A stretch of DNA of 6,993 bases from JBBSTY01 sp038235385 (GTDB lineage Bacteria; Actinomycetota; Acidimicrobiia; Acidimicrobiales; Acidimicrobilacustridaceae). The notes below the pieces were generated by a model. The model did not search any database and was not told the origin of the DNA. It saw only the letters and a list, made by a program, of their open reading frames with translations. The stretch covers positions 1 to 6,993 of the forward strand of contig JBBSTY010000175.1 of NCBI GenBank assembly GCA_038235385.1, in the 5' to 3' direction. The translations under genes and the position numbers were made by a program. Below, in pieces: positions 1 to 5,072 of this stretch (the stretch's first letter is position 1; every line of letters begins with the position of its first letter).

Positions 1-174
1 CAGGCCGGCGGAGGCCGACGCCGAGCCGAATCGGTCGCGGGTGAGAACGGGGCGACGATCGAGTCGTACCGGGTCGACGGGTCGGCGGTCGAGGTCGGGG
101 TGCAGGTGGGCTCGGCGCGGGCCACCTCCCGTGCCGACGTAGCCCGGGTCGCGACCGCACCGTCGAGCGGGTAG
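1..174 (+). CDS. C-terminal fragment of an unidentified protein (possibly TadE-like)
   Basis: The frame starting at base 1 is open for 57 codons to a TAG at 172-174; the 5' end lies outside the window. About 86 percent of third positions are G or C, and the second half reads like folded protein, with alternating beta-type residues (SYRVDGSAVEVGVQVGSA) after a helical stretch. This helix, NGA, then two-strand ending resembles the C-terminus of actinobacterial TadE-like/secretion-neighbourhood proteins, but that is a pattern resemblance without a defining motif. In many Actinomycetota gyrA sits here, before DUF3566; this fragment does not look like a GyrA tail. A strong hairpin begins two bases after the stop, consistent with the end of a transcription unit. 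The competing frame 2 stops at 140-142 and encodes an Arg/Ser-rich, unlikely product. Confidence 0.45.
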   Translation, partial: QAGGGRRRAESVAGENGATIESYRVDGSAVEVGVQVGSARATSRADVARVATAPSSG

Positions 175-175
175 G

Positions 176-204
176 CGACACTGGTCGGCTGCCGACCGGT
201 GTCG
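176..204 (+). terminator. Strong 13-bp hairpin after the upstream stop codon
   Basis: Bases 176-188 pair with 192-204 without mismatch apart from one T-G wobble (182 with 198), around a 3-base loop CTG (189-191). The stem contains GGTCGG/CCGACC and GACAC/GTGTC. No T-run follows, which is common for actinobacterial terminators. It lies directly behind the TAG at 172-174, so termination of the left-edge gene is the simplest reading. It also ends 9 bases before a purine-rich Shine-Dalgarno at 214, so a 5'-leader role for the next gene is possible. Confidence 0.55.
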
Positions 205-213
205 ACCGGGTGC

Positions 214-222
214 GAGGAGAAG
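214..222 (+). promoter_or_regulatory. Shine-Dalgarno candidate that would select GTG 230
   Basis: GAGGAGAAG at 214-222 is a good ribosome-binding sequence. It lies 9 bases before GTG 230, the first start of the DUF3566 frame, and only a few bases before an out-of-frame ATG at 225. That ATG opens an 11-codon reading frame ending TGA at 258-260, which overlaps ATG 260 of the DUF3566 frame as TGATG. The site therefore supports either GTG 230 directly or coupling through the mini-frame into ATG 260. Confidence 0.4.
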
Positions 223-224
223 TC

Positions 225-252
225 ATGACGTGGCCGTGCCAACCCGTAAGCT
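225..252 (+). promoter_or_regulatory. Possible promoter giving a leaderless DUF3566 mRNA
   Basis: ATGACG (225-230) matches four of six bases of TTGACA. After a 16-bp spacer, TAAGCT (247-252) fits the actinobacterial TANNNT -10 pattern. Its end lies 7 bases before ATG 260, the geometry of a leaderless transcript. A promoter here makes sense if the hairpin at 176-204 terminates the preceding transcript. It conflicts with the GTG 230 start, so only one of the two readings is likely to dominate. Confidence 0.3.
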
Positions 253-1162
253 GGTTGTGATGTCTCCCGAGCAGCGGCCGATGCCTGGCCCCGACCCCGC
301 CGGGAACGGCAGCGACCACGCGATTGGCCGCGCGTCGTCGGCCATCCTGGTTGCGTCGAGCGCCGAGAGCGCGCTCGCCGCGGTCGAACGCCACCTCCGC
401 CAGGAGGCGTTCGAGGCCCGGCTGGTCGAGCCCTCCACCGTCGTGCACCCACGACCCGCCTCGGATGGTCGCACGTCCACCACGGTGCGGGTCGGTCGTT
501 CGACGCTCGACGACCGATGGGTCGACGATGACGAGGCCGAGTTCTGGGGCGAGACCCGTTCCCGCCGGCCCCGCCCGGTCGATCTCACCGATCTCGCCGA
601 CGACGAACGGCAGTCGGTCGGGCGCCTCCGGGCTCGCAAGGTGCGACGGATCCTCCGCCACGTCTCGCCGTGGTCGGTCTTCAAGTTCTCGCTGTTCTTC
701 TACCTCTGCGTGTGGATCATCCTGCTGGTCGCCGGCGTGATCCTCTGGCGGGTGGGACAGGCCGCCGGTGCCATCTCCAACATCGAGACCTTCTACGCCA
801 AGGCCACCGGCGAGATCACCTTCGAGCTCGATGGACGCGCCGTGTTCCGAGCGGCGTCCGCTGCCGGAGTCGTCGTGGTGTTGGCCGGTACGGCCTTCAC
901 CGTGATGTTGTCGGTCATGTTCAACCTCATCACCGATCTGACGGGCGGCGTCCGCCTGACCGTCGTCGAGCTCGGCGACGCCCGTCGCCCGGTGGACACC
1001 CGCCGCCCGGGTGGCCGCAAGCTCCTGCGCCGGCTGCGATCCGATCGCGGTGATGCCGACACCGAGCTCGCCTCGCCCCCTCCGGCGCCCGCCGGTGGTC
1101 GCTCTCCGCGACCCGCTGACCGGGGTGAACTCGGCTCGCACGGTTCGCGCGCGACCCACTAG
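230..1162 (+). CDS. DUF3566 (PF12089) transmembrane protein
   Basis: This protein of 310 residues (300 if ATG 260 is used) has a hydrophilic N-terminal half, two membrane helices at about 149-174 and 207-233, and a basic, Pro-rich C-terminal tail. The core fits actinobacterial DUF3566: a SPWSVFKFS motif leads into helix 1, a short extracytoplasmic loop follows, and helix 2 ends with FNLITDLTGGVRLTV. The family is typically encoded beside gyrA and a tRNA-Ile gene. Its biochemical role is not established; a membrane protein with cytoplasmic termini is the likely topology (N-terminal part Arg/Asp rich, no signal peptide). The first 140 residues are longer than the domain requires and include a probable helix at about 36-64. 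GTG 230 has a Shine-Dalgarno; ATG 260 could be a leaderless start. The TAG stop at 1160-1162 overlaps a possible tRNA promoter. Confidence 0.88.
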   Translation: MAVPTRKLVVMSPEQRPMPGPDPAGNGSDHAIGRASSAILVASSAESALAAVERHLRQEAFEARLVEPSTVVHPRPASDGRTSTTVRVGRSTLDDRWVDDDEAEFWGETRSRRPRPVDLTDLADDERQSVGRLRARKVRRILRHVSPWSVFKFSLFFYLCVWIILLVAGVILWRVGQAAGAISNIETFYAKATGEITFELDGRAVFRAASAAGVVVVLAGTAFTVMLSVMFNLITDLTGGVRLTVVELGDARRPVDTRRPGGRKLLRRLRSDRGDADTELASPPPAPAGGRSPRPADRGELGSHGSRATH

Positions 1163-1165
1163 GGT
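1160..1165 (+). promoter_or_regulatory. Possible -10 element of the tRNA-Ile promoter
   Basis: TAGGGT fits the TANNNT -10 pattern and places transcription start near 1172, about 8 bases before the mature tRNA 5' end. Its first three bases are the DUF3566 stop codon. I do not see a convincing -35 at 16-19 bases upstream, so the tRNA may instead be processed from the DUF3566 transcript. Confidence 0.3.
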
Positions 1166-1179
1166 TCCCGTTCCGGTAC

Positions 1180-1253
<74 letters not shown>

Positions 1254-1302
1254 CGAACCGTGCTCCGGTGGGACCCCTCCGGGCGATCCGGTGCCGTTCA
1301 CC

Positions 1303-1341
1303 AGGGAGCAGCTCATGACCGAGGGGCGCGGCGCACGATGA
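1303..1341 (+). other. Eight-codon mini-ORF with Shine-Dalgarno, overlapping the DLW-39 start
   Basis: AGGGAG (1303-1308) lies 6 bases before ATG 1315, which opens the reading frame MTEGRGAR and stops at TGA 1339-1341. That stop overlaps the ATG at 1338 of the DLW-39-like gene as ATGA. The DLW-39 start has only a distant GAGGGG (1321-1326) of its own, so the mini-ORF may feed ribosomes to it by termination-reinitiation. It could also be coincidence. Confidence 0.3.
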
Positions 1342-1475
1342 GGATGTTTCGGCGCGCGCTGGTCGCCCTGGGCCTCGCCGGGCTGATCGCCGCGGTGCTG
1401 CGCGCCCGCGGATCGGGCGGCGTTCCCCCGCAGGACGGCGGATGGCGCGAGCTCTCCGGGCCCGAGTTCGAGTGA
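1338..1475 (+). CDS. DLW-39-like small membrane protein
   Basis: The product has 45 residues: a basic start (MRMFRR), one hydrophobic helix at about 7-21, an RAR stop-transfer cluster, a Gly/Pro hinge and an acidic tail containing GGWRELSGPEFE. This is the plan of the actinobacterial DLW-39 family, named for an Asp-Leu-Trp motif near an acidic C-terminus; here the Trp is kept but the exact DLW triplet is not. Position also fits, since the family is usually encoded just after the tRNA-Ile/Ala genes downstream of gyrA and DUF3566. Molecular function is unknown. The open frame extends upstream into the tRNA gene, but ATG 1338 is the first sensible start. ATG 1344 is a possible alternative. The next gene starts 37 bases downstream, so co-transcription is likely. 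Confidence 0.65.
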   Translation: MRMFRRALVALGLAGLIAAVLRARGSGGVPPQDGGWRELSGPEFE

Positions 1476-1512
1476 CCTCCCCGACCCCGTCGACCCGATC
1501 GGTCGGGTGCTC

Positions 1513-2514
1513 ATGCGCATAGGTGTTCTCGGAGCGGGAGCGGTCGGAACCCGGCTCGCTCGCCAGCTCGTCTCGAGTCCCGATGTCACGTCGGTGGTCC
1601 TGCGCGACGAGCAGGCCGACCGGGTGGCGGCCGTTGCCGAGTCCCTCGGTTCGCCCGCCGTCGTGGACCGAGGCGGGTACGACGATCCGCTCGACGTCGA
1701 CGCCGTGGTGCTCGCCGGACCGGCCGGGACCCACGTGCGCTCGGCGCAGACCTTCCTGGCTCGCCGCGTCCCGGTGGTGTCGGTGTCGGACTCGGTCGCC
1801 GACATCCGTGGTCTGCTCGACCTCGACCTCGAGGCGCGTGAGCGAGGGGTGCCGATCGTGGTGGGCGCCGGGTTCGCACCTGGGCTCTCGTGCGTCCTCG
1901 CTCGCCACGGGGCTGCACGGTTCGATCAGGTCGACGAGATCCACGTGGCCCGTTCGGGCACCGGCGGCCCTGCCTGTGCCCGCCCGCACCACCTCGCGCT
2001 CGCCGGATCGGCGATCGACTGGCGCGACGGGGGCTGGGTCGAGCGGCCGGGGGGATCGGGCCGGGAGCTGTGCTGGTTCCCCGACCCCATCGGTGGCCAG
2101 GACTGCTACCGGGCCGCGCTCGCCGACGCCTTGTTGCTCGTGCCCGCCTTCGCCGGGGTGCAACGGGTCACGGCGAGGATGGCGGCCACCCGCCGCGATC
2201 GTCTCACGGCGCGTCTGCCGATGCTCTGGCCGACCCACCCCGAGGGCGGCCCCGGTGCCCTCCGGGTCGAGGTCCGCGGTCGGCGCGGCTCGCGGCGCGA
2301 CATCGTCGTGCTCGGCGCCATGGATCGGCCTGCGGTCGCGGCCGGCGCGGTGGCCGCCGTGGCGGCTCGCCTCGCGGCCTCGGGGGAGCTCGCCCGCAGC
2401 GGTGCCGCCGGGCTCGCCGAGCAGGTCGATCCGGTGGCCTTCCTCGCCGAGCTCGCGCCCCGGGGGGTTCGAGCCGCGGTGTTCCACGGAGAGCCGGCCG
2501 CACCGATCGCCTGA
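1513..2514 (+). CDS. Saccharopine dehydrogenase-like NAD(P)-binding protein
   Basis: This is a 333-residue, probably cytoplasmic oxidoreductase-type protein. It opens with a Rossmann strand and a perfect GxGxxG (G7, G9, G12) after MRIGVL. A second strand, VVLRDE (about 28-33), places Arg where NADP-preferring folds often have a basic residue. VVLAGPAGTH (about 66-75) is the usual strand near the nicotinamide, and VVGAGFAPGLS (about 116-126) is the signature seen in saccharopine dehydrogenase/homospermidine synthase-like proteins. The C-terminal half has the family's catalytic-like region with WFPDPIGGQDCYRAAL (about 188-203) and ends in helices. It is shorter than genuine saccharopine dehydrogenases, so lysine metabolism should not be assumed; the substrate is unknown. 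GTG 1507 is in frame two codons earlier; ATG 1513 is preferred because it sits directly at the first beta strand. No clear Shine-Dalgarno is visible. Confidence 0.8.
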   Translation: MRIGVLGAGAVGTRLARQLVSSPDVTSVVLRDEQADRVAAVAESLGSPAVVDRGGYDDPLDVDAVVLAGPAGTHVRSAQTFLARRVPVVSVSDSVADIRGLLDLDLEARERGVPIVVGAGFAPGLSCVLARHGAARFDQVDEIHVARSGTGGPACARPHHLALAGSAIDWRDGGWVERPGGSGRELCWFPDPIGGQDCYRAALADALLLVPAFAGVQRVTARMAATRRDRLTARLPMLWPTHPEGGPGALRVEVRGRRGSRRDIVVLGAMDRPAVAAGAVAAVAARLAASGELARSGAAGLAEQVDPVAFLAELAPRGVRAAVFHGEPAAPIA

Positions 2515-2593
2515 CGGTGCCTTCCCGAGCGTCGGGTCCACCCGGAACGCGAATGACAACGGTGAGATTCATCAAGAAAGATTGACGTTGTCC

Positions 2594-2621
2594 TAAAGTT
2601 CCGCGCTTCCCCTGACGATGT
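2594..2621 (+). promoter_or_regulatory. FliA/WhiG (sigma28)-type promoter upstream of the sigma gene
   Basis: TAAAGTT at 2594-2600 matches seven of eight bases of the published FliA -35 consensus TAAAGTTT. GACGATGT (2614-2621) matches the -10 consensus GCCGATAA at the invariant CGAT core and first G. The gap between TAAA and the -10 octamer is 16 bp, against 15 in the consensus. It is the only TAAA I noticed on either strand. Transcription would begin around 2627-2630. Confidence 0.5.
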
Positions 2622-2641
2622 TGTGGCGCTGGTCGAGAGGT

Positions 2642-2646
2642 GGAGG
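2642..2646 (+). promoter_or_regulatory. Shine-Dalgarno GGAGG that points to TTG 2656
   Basis: GGAGG, within AGGTGGAGGG (2638-2647), is the strongest ribosome-binding sequence in the window. It is 9 bases before an in-frame TTG at 2656. The upstream in-frame GTG at 2623 has no such site. Confidence 0.5.
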
Positions 2647-2655
2647 GCGTCAACC

Positions 2656-3531
2656 TTGCAACGCACCCAGGGCGAGAACCAGGAGCTGTCTCGACTCATC
2701 GAGGCGAACCTGCCGTTGGTCAAGCACATCGTGTTCCAGGTGGCGGTGCACTTCCCGCGCCACGTGGATCGAGACGAGCTGGCCCGGGCCGGAGCGCTCG
2801 GCCTGGTCGAGGCCGCCCGACGCTACGACGAGTCGCGGGGGGTGCCGTTCGATCGGTTCGCCGCGCAGCGGATCCGGGGCGCGATCCTCGATGCGGTGCG
2901 GGCCGCGGACTGGGCTCCACGGTCGGTCCGCAACCTGGCCCGCAAGCTCGAGGCGGTCGAGCAGCGGCTCGCCACCGAGCTGGGTCGCGTGCCCAACCCG
3001 GCGGAGATGGCCGACGCGCTGGATATGACCCGCGACGAGTTGAGCCGTCTGCAGGACCGCATGTTCCGCTCGGTGGTCCTGGCGCTCGAGCACGAGGTGT
3101 CCAAGGACTCCGACGAGGACCTCACGCTGGTGGACGTGCTCTGCGACCGCAGCTCGGTCGAACCGCTCGAGGAGCTCGAGGCGCGGGAGCTGCACACCTA
3201 CCTCCGCGATGCGGTGGGCCTGTTGCCCGAGCGTCAGCGGCTCGTCATCGTGGGGTACTTCCTCGAGGGTCGTACATCGCAGGAACTGGCTCGCTTCCTC
3301 GGCGTCACCGAGTCGCGCGTCTCCCAGCTCCGCTCCGAGGCGCTGCAGATGCTCAAGGAGGGCATCGAGGCGCAGTACACCGGCCAGGCCACGGCCCGTC
3401 CGGAGGGGAGCGTGGGTCGGGTCGCCCGTCGCAAGGCCACCTACGCAGCGGCCATCGCCGAGGCGAGCGAGTGGAAGGATCGCCTCGACGAGGTGCCCGA
3501 CACGGACCTGCCCGTCGGTCTCACCCGCTGA
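2656..3531 (+). CDS. RNA polymerase sigma factor, FliA/WhiG (sigma28) type
   Basis: This alternative sigma factor directs core RNA polymerase to TAAA/CGAT-type promoters. From TTG 2656 it has 291 residues (302 from GTG 2623; numbering below uses GTG). Region 2 spans about 24-97 with DELARAGALGLVEAARRYD and FDRFAAQRIRGAILD, and the FliA-class hallmark DWAPRSVR follows at 96-103. Region 3 is at about 104-175. Region 4, at about 195-245, contains LPERQRLVIVGYFLEG and the helix-turn-helix LGVTESRVSQLRSEAL. About 55 residues beyond region 4 are extra for the family. No sigma-1.1 region and no ECF-only layout, so this is a group 3 sigma. Motility (FliA) and development (WhiG) cannot be separated here: no flagellar gene or anti-sigma factor is in the window. 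A self-type promoter lies just upstream. TTG 2656 is preferred because of GGAGG; GTG 2623 would precede the predicted transcription start. Confidence 0.88.
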   Translation: MQRTQGENQELSRLIEANLPLVKHIVFQVAVHFPRHVDRDELARAGALGLVEAARRYDESRGVPFDRFAAQRIRGAILDAVRAADWAPRSVRNLARKLEAVEQRLATELGRVPNPAEMADALDMTRDELSRLQDRMFRSVVLALEHEVSKDSDEDLTLVDVLCDRSSVEPLEELEARELHTYLRDAVGLLPERQRLVIVGYFLEGRTSQELARFLGVTESRVSQLRSEALQMLKEGIEAQYTGQATARPEGSVGRVARRKATYAAAIAEASEWKDRLDEVPDTDLPVGLTR

Positions 3532-3536
3532 CGTCG

Positions 3537-3557
3537 CCGTCCGGGCCACCCCGGCGG
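3537..3557 (+). terminator. GC-rich hairpin after the sigma gene
   Basis: CCG-CCGGG (3537-3545, with T3540 bulged) pairs with CCCGG-CGG (3550-3557) around a CCAC loop. It starts 6 bases after the TGA and precedes an AT-rich presumed promoter for the next gene. There is no T-run, so termination is plausible but not certain. Confidence 0.4.
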
Positions 3558-3568
3558 GAGATCGGGGC

Positions 3569-3604
3569 TTGGCCGATCAGAACCCCTGTGTAATCATGTA
3601 ATCG
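3569..3604 (+). promoter_or_regulatory. Candidate leaderless promoter with tandem TGTAATC repeats
   Basis: TGTAATC occurs at 3589-3595 and again at 3597-3603, a tandem pair with 8-bp period ending at GTG 3604. Each contains TGTAAT, five of six bases of TATAAT. TTGGCC (3569-3574) is 16 bp from TAATCA (3591-3596). No Shine-Dalgarno precedes GTG 3604, which fits a leaderless or nearly leaderless mRNA. The repeats may double as an operator. Confidence 0.35.
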
Positions 3605-4125
3605 TGGCACGGGGACGAAGCTGGACGACCGCAGATGTGCAGGCGTGGTTCACCGACCGCGTGCCGGGCGAGTGGTTCGACGCACCCGTCGAGTGCCGCA
3701 CCGATCGGGAGGAGATCCTGGTCGTGGGCCAGCTCCGCCGACCCGACGTCGAACCCGAGGGGGGCGCAGACGTCCGAGAAGCGGCGGCGATCTGCCGCAT
3801 CGCCGCCTTCCGTGAGGACACCCGCCAGACGCGCATGACGATCGCCGACGATGCCGAGACCCTGTGGGGCCGGAAGGTGTCGTGGGGGGTGCGGTGCGAC
3901 GAGGTGAATGAGCAGTTCACCACGCAGAGCGTGCCGGTGATGACCCGGCTGCGCATGGACGAACGAGCCGTGCTCGACACCTTGATCGATGCCGGGGTGG
4001 CCCGCAGTCGGAGCGAGGCCCTCGCGTGGTGCGTCCGCCTGGTCGGCGAGCACCAGAGCGAGTGGATCGAGGCACTGCGCGCTGCGATCGCCGATGTGGC
4101 ACGCGTGCGCGACGACGGTCCCTGA
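3604..4125 (+). CDS. Uncharacterised protein with C-terminal ribbon-helix-helix-like segment
   Basis: I do not recognise this 173-residue protein as a named family. The N-terminal 110 residues are soluble, acidic/basic mixed, with conserved-looking aromatic positions (SWTTADVQAWFTDRVPGEWF) and a central strand-helix region; no signal peptide or membrane segment is seen. The C-terminal part, about 110-148, reads as a ribbon-helix-helix unit: strand VPVMTRLRMDE, helix A RAVLDTLIDAG, the turn VARSRSEA and helix B LAWCVRLV, followed by a longer helix to 167. That pattern is typical of CopG/ParD-like DNA-binding folds and of small actinobacterial proteins with an RSRSEAL turn. It could be a transcription factor or antitoxin-like protein, but no toxin gene is adjacent. 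The GTG start lacks a Shine-Dalgarno. It is convergent with the following minus-strand gene, 21 bases apart. Confidence 0.7.
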   Translation: MARGRSWTTADVQAWFTDRVPGEWFDAPVECRTDREEILVVGQLRRPDVEPEGGADVREAAAICRIAAFREDTRQTRMTIADDAETLWGRKVSWGVRCDEVNEQFTTQSVPVMTRLRMDERAVLDTLIDAGVARSRSEALAWCVRLVGEHQSEWIEALRAAIADVARVRDDGP

Positions 4126-4146
4126 CCGCTCGTCGCGGACCCGTGC

Positions 4147-4887
4147 TCAGACGGCCACCGCCGCCTGCATCCGAGCGAGCACCTCCACCGGCCCGAACGC
4201 CTCCACCTCGATCCCCTCGTCGTCGATCCGCGATCGGTTCCACAGCACGAGGAGCAGGTGGGCGGCCGGACCTCGCAGCGCGAGGTCGCCCTTGCGGTGC
4301 TCACGGGTGACCTCTACCGAGTCGCGGGCGATGCGCACGAACCACTCGCCCCCGGGTTCGTCTGCGTGGATGTGCATCGAGTCGCCGCTGTCGGAGAACG
4401 CGTCGGTTGCCACCAGCCGTGGGTCGAAGAACACGTCGAAGAGCTCGTCGATCCCGTCGAGCGCGAGCACGGCATCGATGGGATCGGGCGATCCGTCCGC
4501 GGCTTGACGATCCCAGGCGTGGATGGTGGCCTCGTGCGCCTGGCGCCGCAGCCACCAGCGCACCGGGCGCGGTCCGACGAACGAGTGCACCTCGCGGTCG
4601 AGGTCGACGTGCGCCAGGGCATCGGCGAGGCCGGCGGCGGCGTCGGCGAAGACGTCGAGCACGGCCGCGCCGCCCGGTGTCCCCGTGGTCCGGCGCGTCA
4701 CCCGCTCCCCAGGTGCCGCCAGGATGATCCGGGTCGCCCATCCGTGCACCTGGGCGAGGTGGCCGACGAGGTCCTCGACGGTCCAGCCCGGGCACGCATG
4801 GACCGGGAGGGCGAGCGAGCTCGGGTCGGTGGAACCGATGGTGGCGTCGGCTGCGAGCAGCGCGGCGCGGAGGTCGGCGTCGTTCAC
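4147..4887 (-). CDS. MDMPI/TIGR03083-family mycothiol-dependent enzyme
   Basis: This 246-residue cytoplasmic protein belongs to the mycothiol-dependent maleylpyruvate isomerase superfamily (DinB-like fold). The N-terminal domain (about 1-145) begins with CPGWTVEDLVGHLAQVHGW, holding H43, and has the HExxxH stretch AHEATIHAWD with E119 and H123. H43, E119 and H123 correspond to the His, Glu, His triad that binds a divalent metal in family members. The C-terminal MDMPI_C-like domain ends with RGPAAHLLLVLWNR (about 206-218). Superfamily proteins use mycothiol, the actinobacterial thiol, as cosubstrate in isomerase or S-transferase reactions; most TIGR03083 members have no known substrate, and no gentisate-pathway gene is nearby, so true maleylpyruvate isomerase is unlikely. 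Its GTG start overlaps the preceding gene's TGA (GTGA), with no Shine-Dalgarno, so translation is probably coupled to the copper-linked operon. Confidence 0.82.
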   Translation of the reverse strand: MNDADLRAALLAADATIGSTDPSSLALPVHACPGWTVEDLVGHLAQVHGWATRIILAAPGERVTRRTTGTPGGAAVLDVFADAAAGLADALAHVDLDREVHSFVGPRPVRWWLRRQAHEATIHAWDRQAADGSPDPIDAVLALDGIDELFDVFFDPRLVATDAFSDSGDSMHIHADEPGGEWFVRIARDSVEVTREHRKGDLALRGPAAHLLLVLWNRSRIDDEGIEVEAFGPVEVLARMQAAVAV

Positions 4888-5072
4888 GGGGCGTCCGTGG
4901 GCCGACGTCGGTTGCGCAGGTACAAGATGACCGCGCCGCCGATGATCACCGCCATGACGGCGAAGAACACGAGCGACGCCTGGGTGCTGGCCGGGTTCTC
5001 GGGGGGTTCGGTGGGGAGCCCGGCCAGGGTCGTGGAGGTCTGGGCGAGCACGGCGAGGAACATCAGGGTCAT
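4884..5072 (-). CDS. Small membrane protein in the copper operon, 62 residues
   Basis: Starting at ATG 5072, the product has a hydrophobic start (MTLMFLAVLAQ) that could be a signal peptide or anchor, a Thr/Pro-rich extracytoplasmic linker (TEPPENPASTQAS), a membrane helix at about 33-52 (LVFFAVMAVIIGGAVILYL) and a short basic tail RNRRRPTDAP. The basic tail after the helix predicts a cytoplasmic C-terminus. I do not recognise a family. The start forms ATGA with the stop of the CopC/CopD gene, and the stop forms GTGA with the start of the MDMPI-family gene, so all three should be co-translated. An in-frame extension upstream to 5144 would overlap the copper gene and add only Arg-rich residues, so it is rejected. 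No Cys or His that would suggest metal binding is present. Confidence 0.65.
   Translation of the reverse strand: MTLMFLAVLAQTSTTLAGLPTEPPENPASTQASLVFFAVMAVIIGGAVILYLRNRRRPTDAP

Larger units (their letters stand above)
2515..2655 (+). promoter_or_regulatory. AT-richer regulatory region before the sigma gene
   Basis: The stretch from about 2550 to 2600 is clearly poorer in G and C than its surroundings. It holds an inverted repeat, GACAACG (2555-2561) and CGTTGTC (2586-2592), with centres 31 bp apart, then the sigma28-type promoter at 2594-2621 and a strong Shine-Dalgarno at 2642-2646. The inverted repeat ends one base before the TAAA box. A 5-bp hairpin at 2524-2536 is too weak to call a terminator. 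Confidence 0.5.

Noticed and set aside
2524..2536. CCCGA-GCG-TCGGG hairpin after the dehydrogenase-like gene
   Set aside because: The stem is only 5 bp with no T-run; too weak to call as a terminator.
1523..2596. Long plus-strand frame overlapping the dehydrogenase-like gene
   Set aside because: The product is Arg/Ser/Pro-rich and low complexity, typical of a shifted frame in GC-rich DNA. The frame starting at 1513 carries GxGxxG and GFAPGLS.
2650..3549. Minus-strand frame of 299 codons opposite the sigma gene
   Set aside because: It has no recognisable domain and mirrors the codon pattern of the sigma factor, whose regions 2 and 4 are unmistakable.
3577..4304. Minus-strand frames opposite the RHH-like gene
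   Set aside because: The products are Arg/Ser-rich or lack domain features, and the plus frame has a plausible RHH-like segment and promoter-like sequence.
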